NCBI GenBank assembly: GCA_029936705.1
Contig: JAPYSD010000002.1
Span: 1 to 39,416 of the forward strand
From: Croceicoccus sp.
GTDB lineage: Bacteria > Pseudomonadota > Alphaproteobacteria > Sphingomonadales > Sphingomonadaceae
Reading direction: 5' to 3'
DNA: 39,416 nucleotides
Of the stretch, positions 39,108 to 39,416 are shown piece by piece. A program made the position numbers and the translations under genes. Numbering within the stretch: the stretch's first letter is position 1; each line of letters opens with the position of its first letter. The notes beneath the pieces are model-generated. The model did no database searches and was not told the DNA's origin. It saw only the letters and a program-made list of their open reading frames with translations.

Positions 39108-39183
39108 CCGTCGTCAGAACATTTGACACAGAACCGGTCGCTCCCTTGATGAGTGCTGGCCTCGTCCGGTGGGTTAATCTTAC
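39108..39183. repeat. Copy A of ~75-bp imperfect direct repeat
   Basis: ccgtcgtcagaacatttgacacagaaccggtcgctcccttgatgagtgctggcctcgtccggtgggttaatctta; matches 39323..39397. Confidence 0.8.
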
Positions 39184-39322
39184 CCACCAGTATTTCAGCC
39201 TGCCCGAGCATATGCGCGCCACGAACAGACAGCCAGGCAATGCGCATTTGTAAACTCAGGACGCAGCTGTTAGGCTGACGCCGACTTCTCTCCACTTGCG
39301 GCGCTGCACCGCCCAGCACTGT

Positions 39323-39397
39323 CCGTCGTCAGAACATTTGGCACAGATCTGGTCGCTCGCCTGATGAGTGTTGGCCTCGTCTGGAGGGTTGATCTTA
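39323..39397. repeat. Copy B of ~75-bp imperfect direct repeat
   Basis: ccgtcgtcagaacatttggcacagatctggtcgctcgcctgatgagtgttggcctcgtctggagggttgatctta. Confidence 0.8.
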
Positions 39398-39416
39398 AGC
39401 GGCGATCTTGCGGTGC

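Overview
This 39.4 kb window looks like accessory DNA from an alphaproteobacterium, probably a sphingomonad (inferred from the lig gene set and protein style, not searched). Left part (1-11 kb): a patchwork of small genes, including a NUDIX fragment, two toxin-antitoxin modules (a HigBA-like pair abutting a truncated AbiE system), an SNase-like protein, HNH, M14 peptidase, GST, GFA, VOC, a truncated histidine kinase plus receiver, and a CDF transporter with a lipoprotein. At 11002..21153 there is a 10.15 kb Tn3-family transposon with near-identical ~50 bp terminal inverted repeats and a perfect 5-bp target duplication (AGCTA). It carries chromate-resistance cargo (chrB, chrA, a SOD, an ATP-grasp-like protein, a DUF1259-like protein). 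Both of its ends are tnpA-3'-type ends. At 21395..28597 there is a tightly coupled five-gene operon: SIS-HAD fusion, PRTase-like protein, P-loop NTPase, Rossmann-like orphan and PfkB-like kinase. It resembles no standard metabolic operon I know and is the best candidate here for an undescribed system, possibly a nucleotide- or sugar-phosphate-based conflict/defence system. A second HigBA module has a one-base frameshift in its toxin. The right part (29.8-38.8 kb) holds a complete protocatechuate 4,5-cleavage (lig) cluster with two extra oxidoreductases and a tandem-HTH LysR regulator, followed by an etfB-like remnant and a 75-bp direct repeat. Family assignments are from motif reading only; no database search was run.
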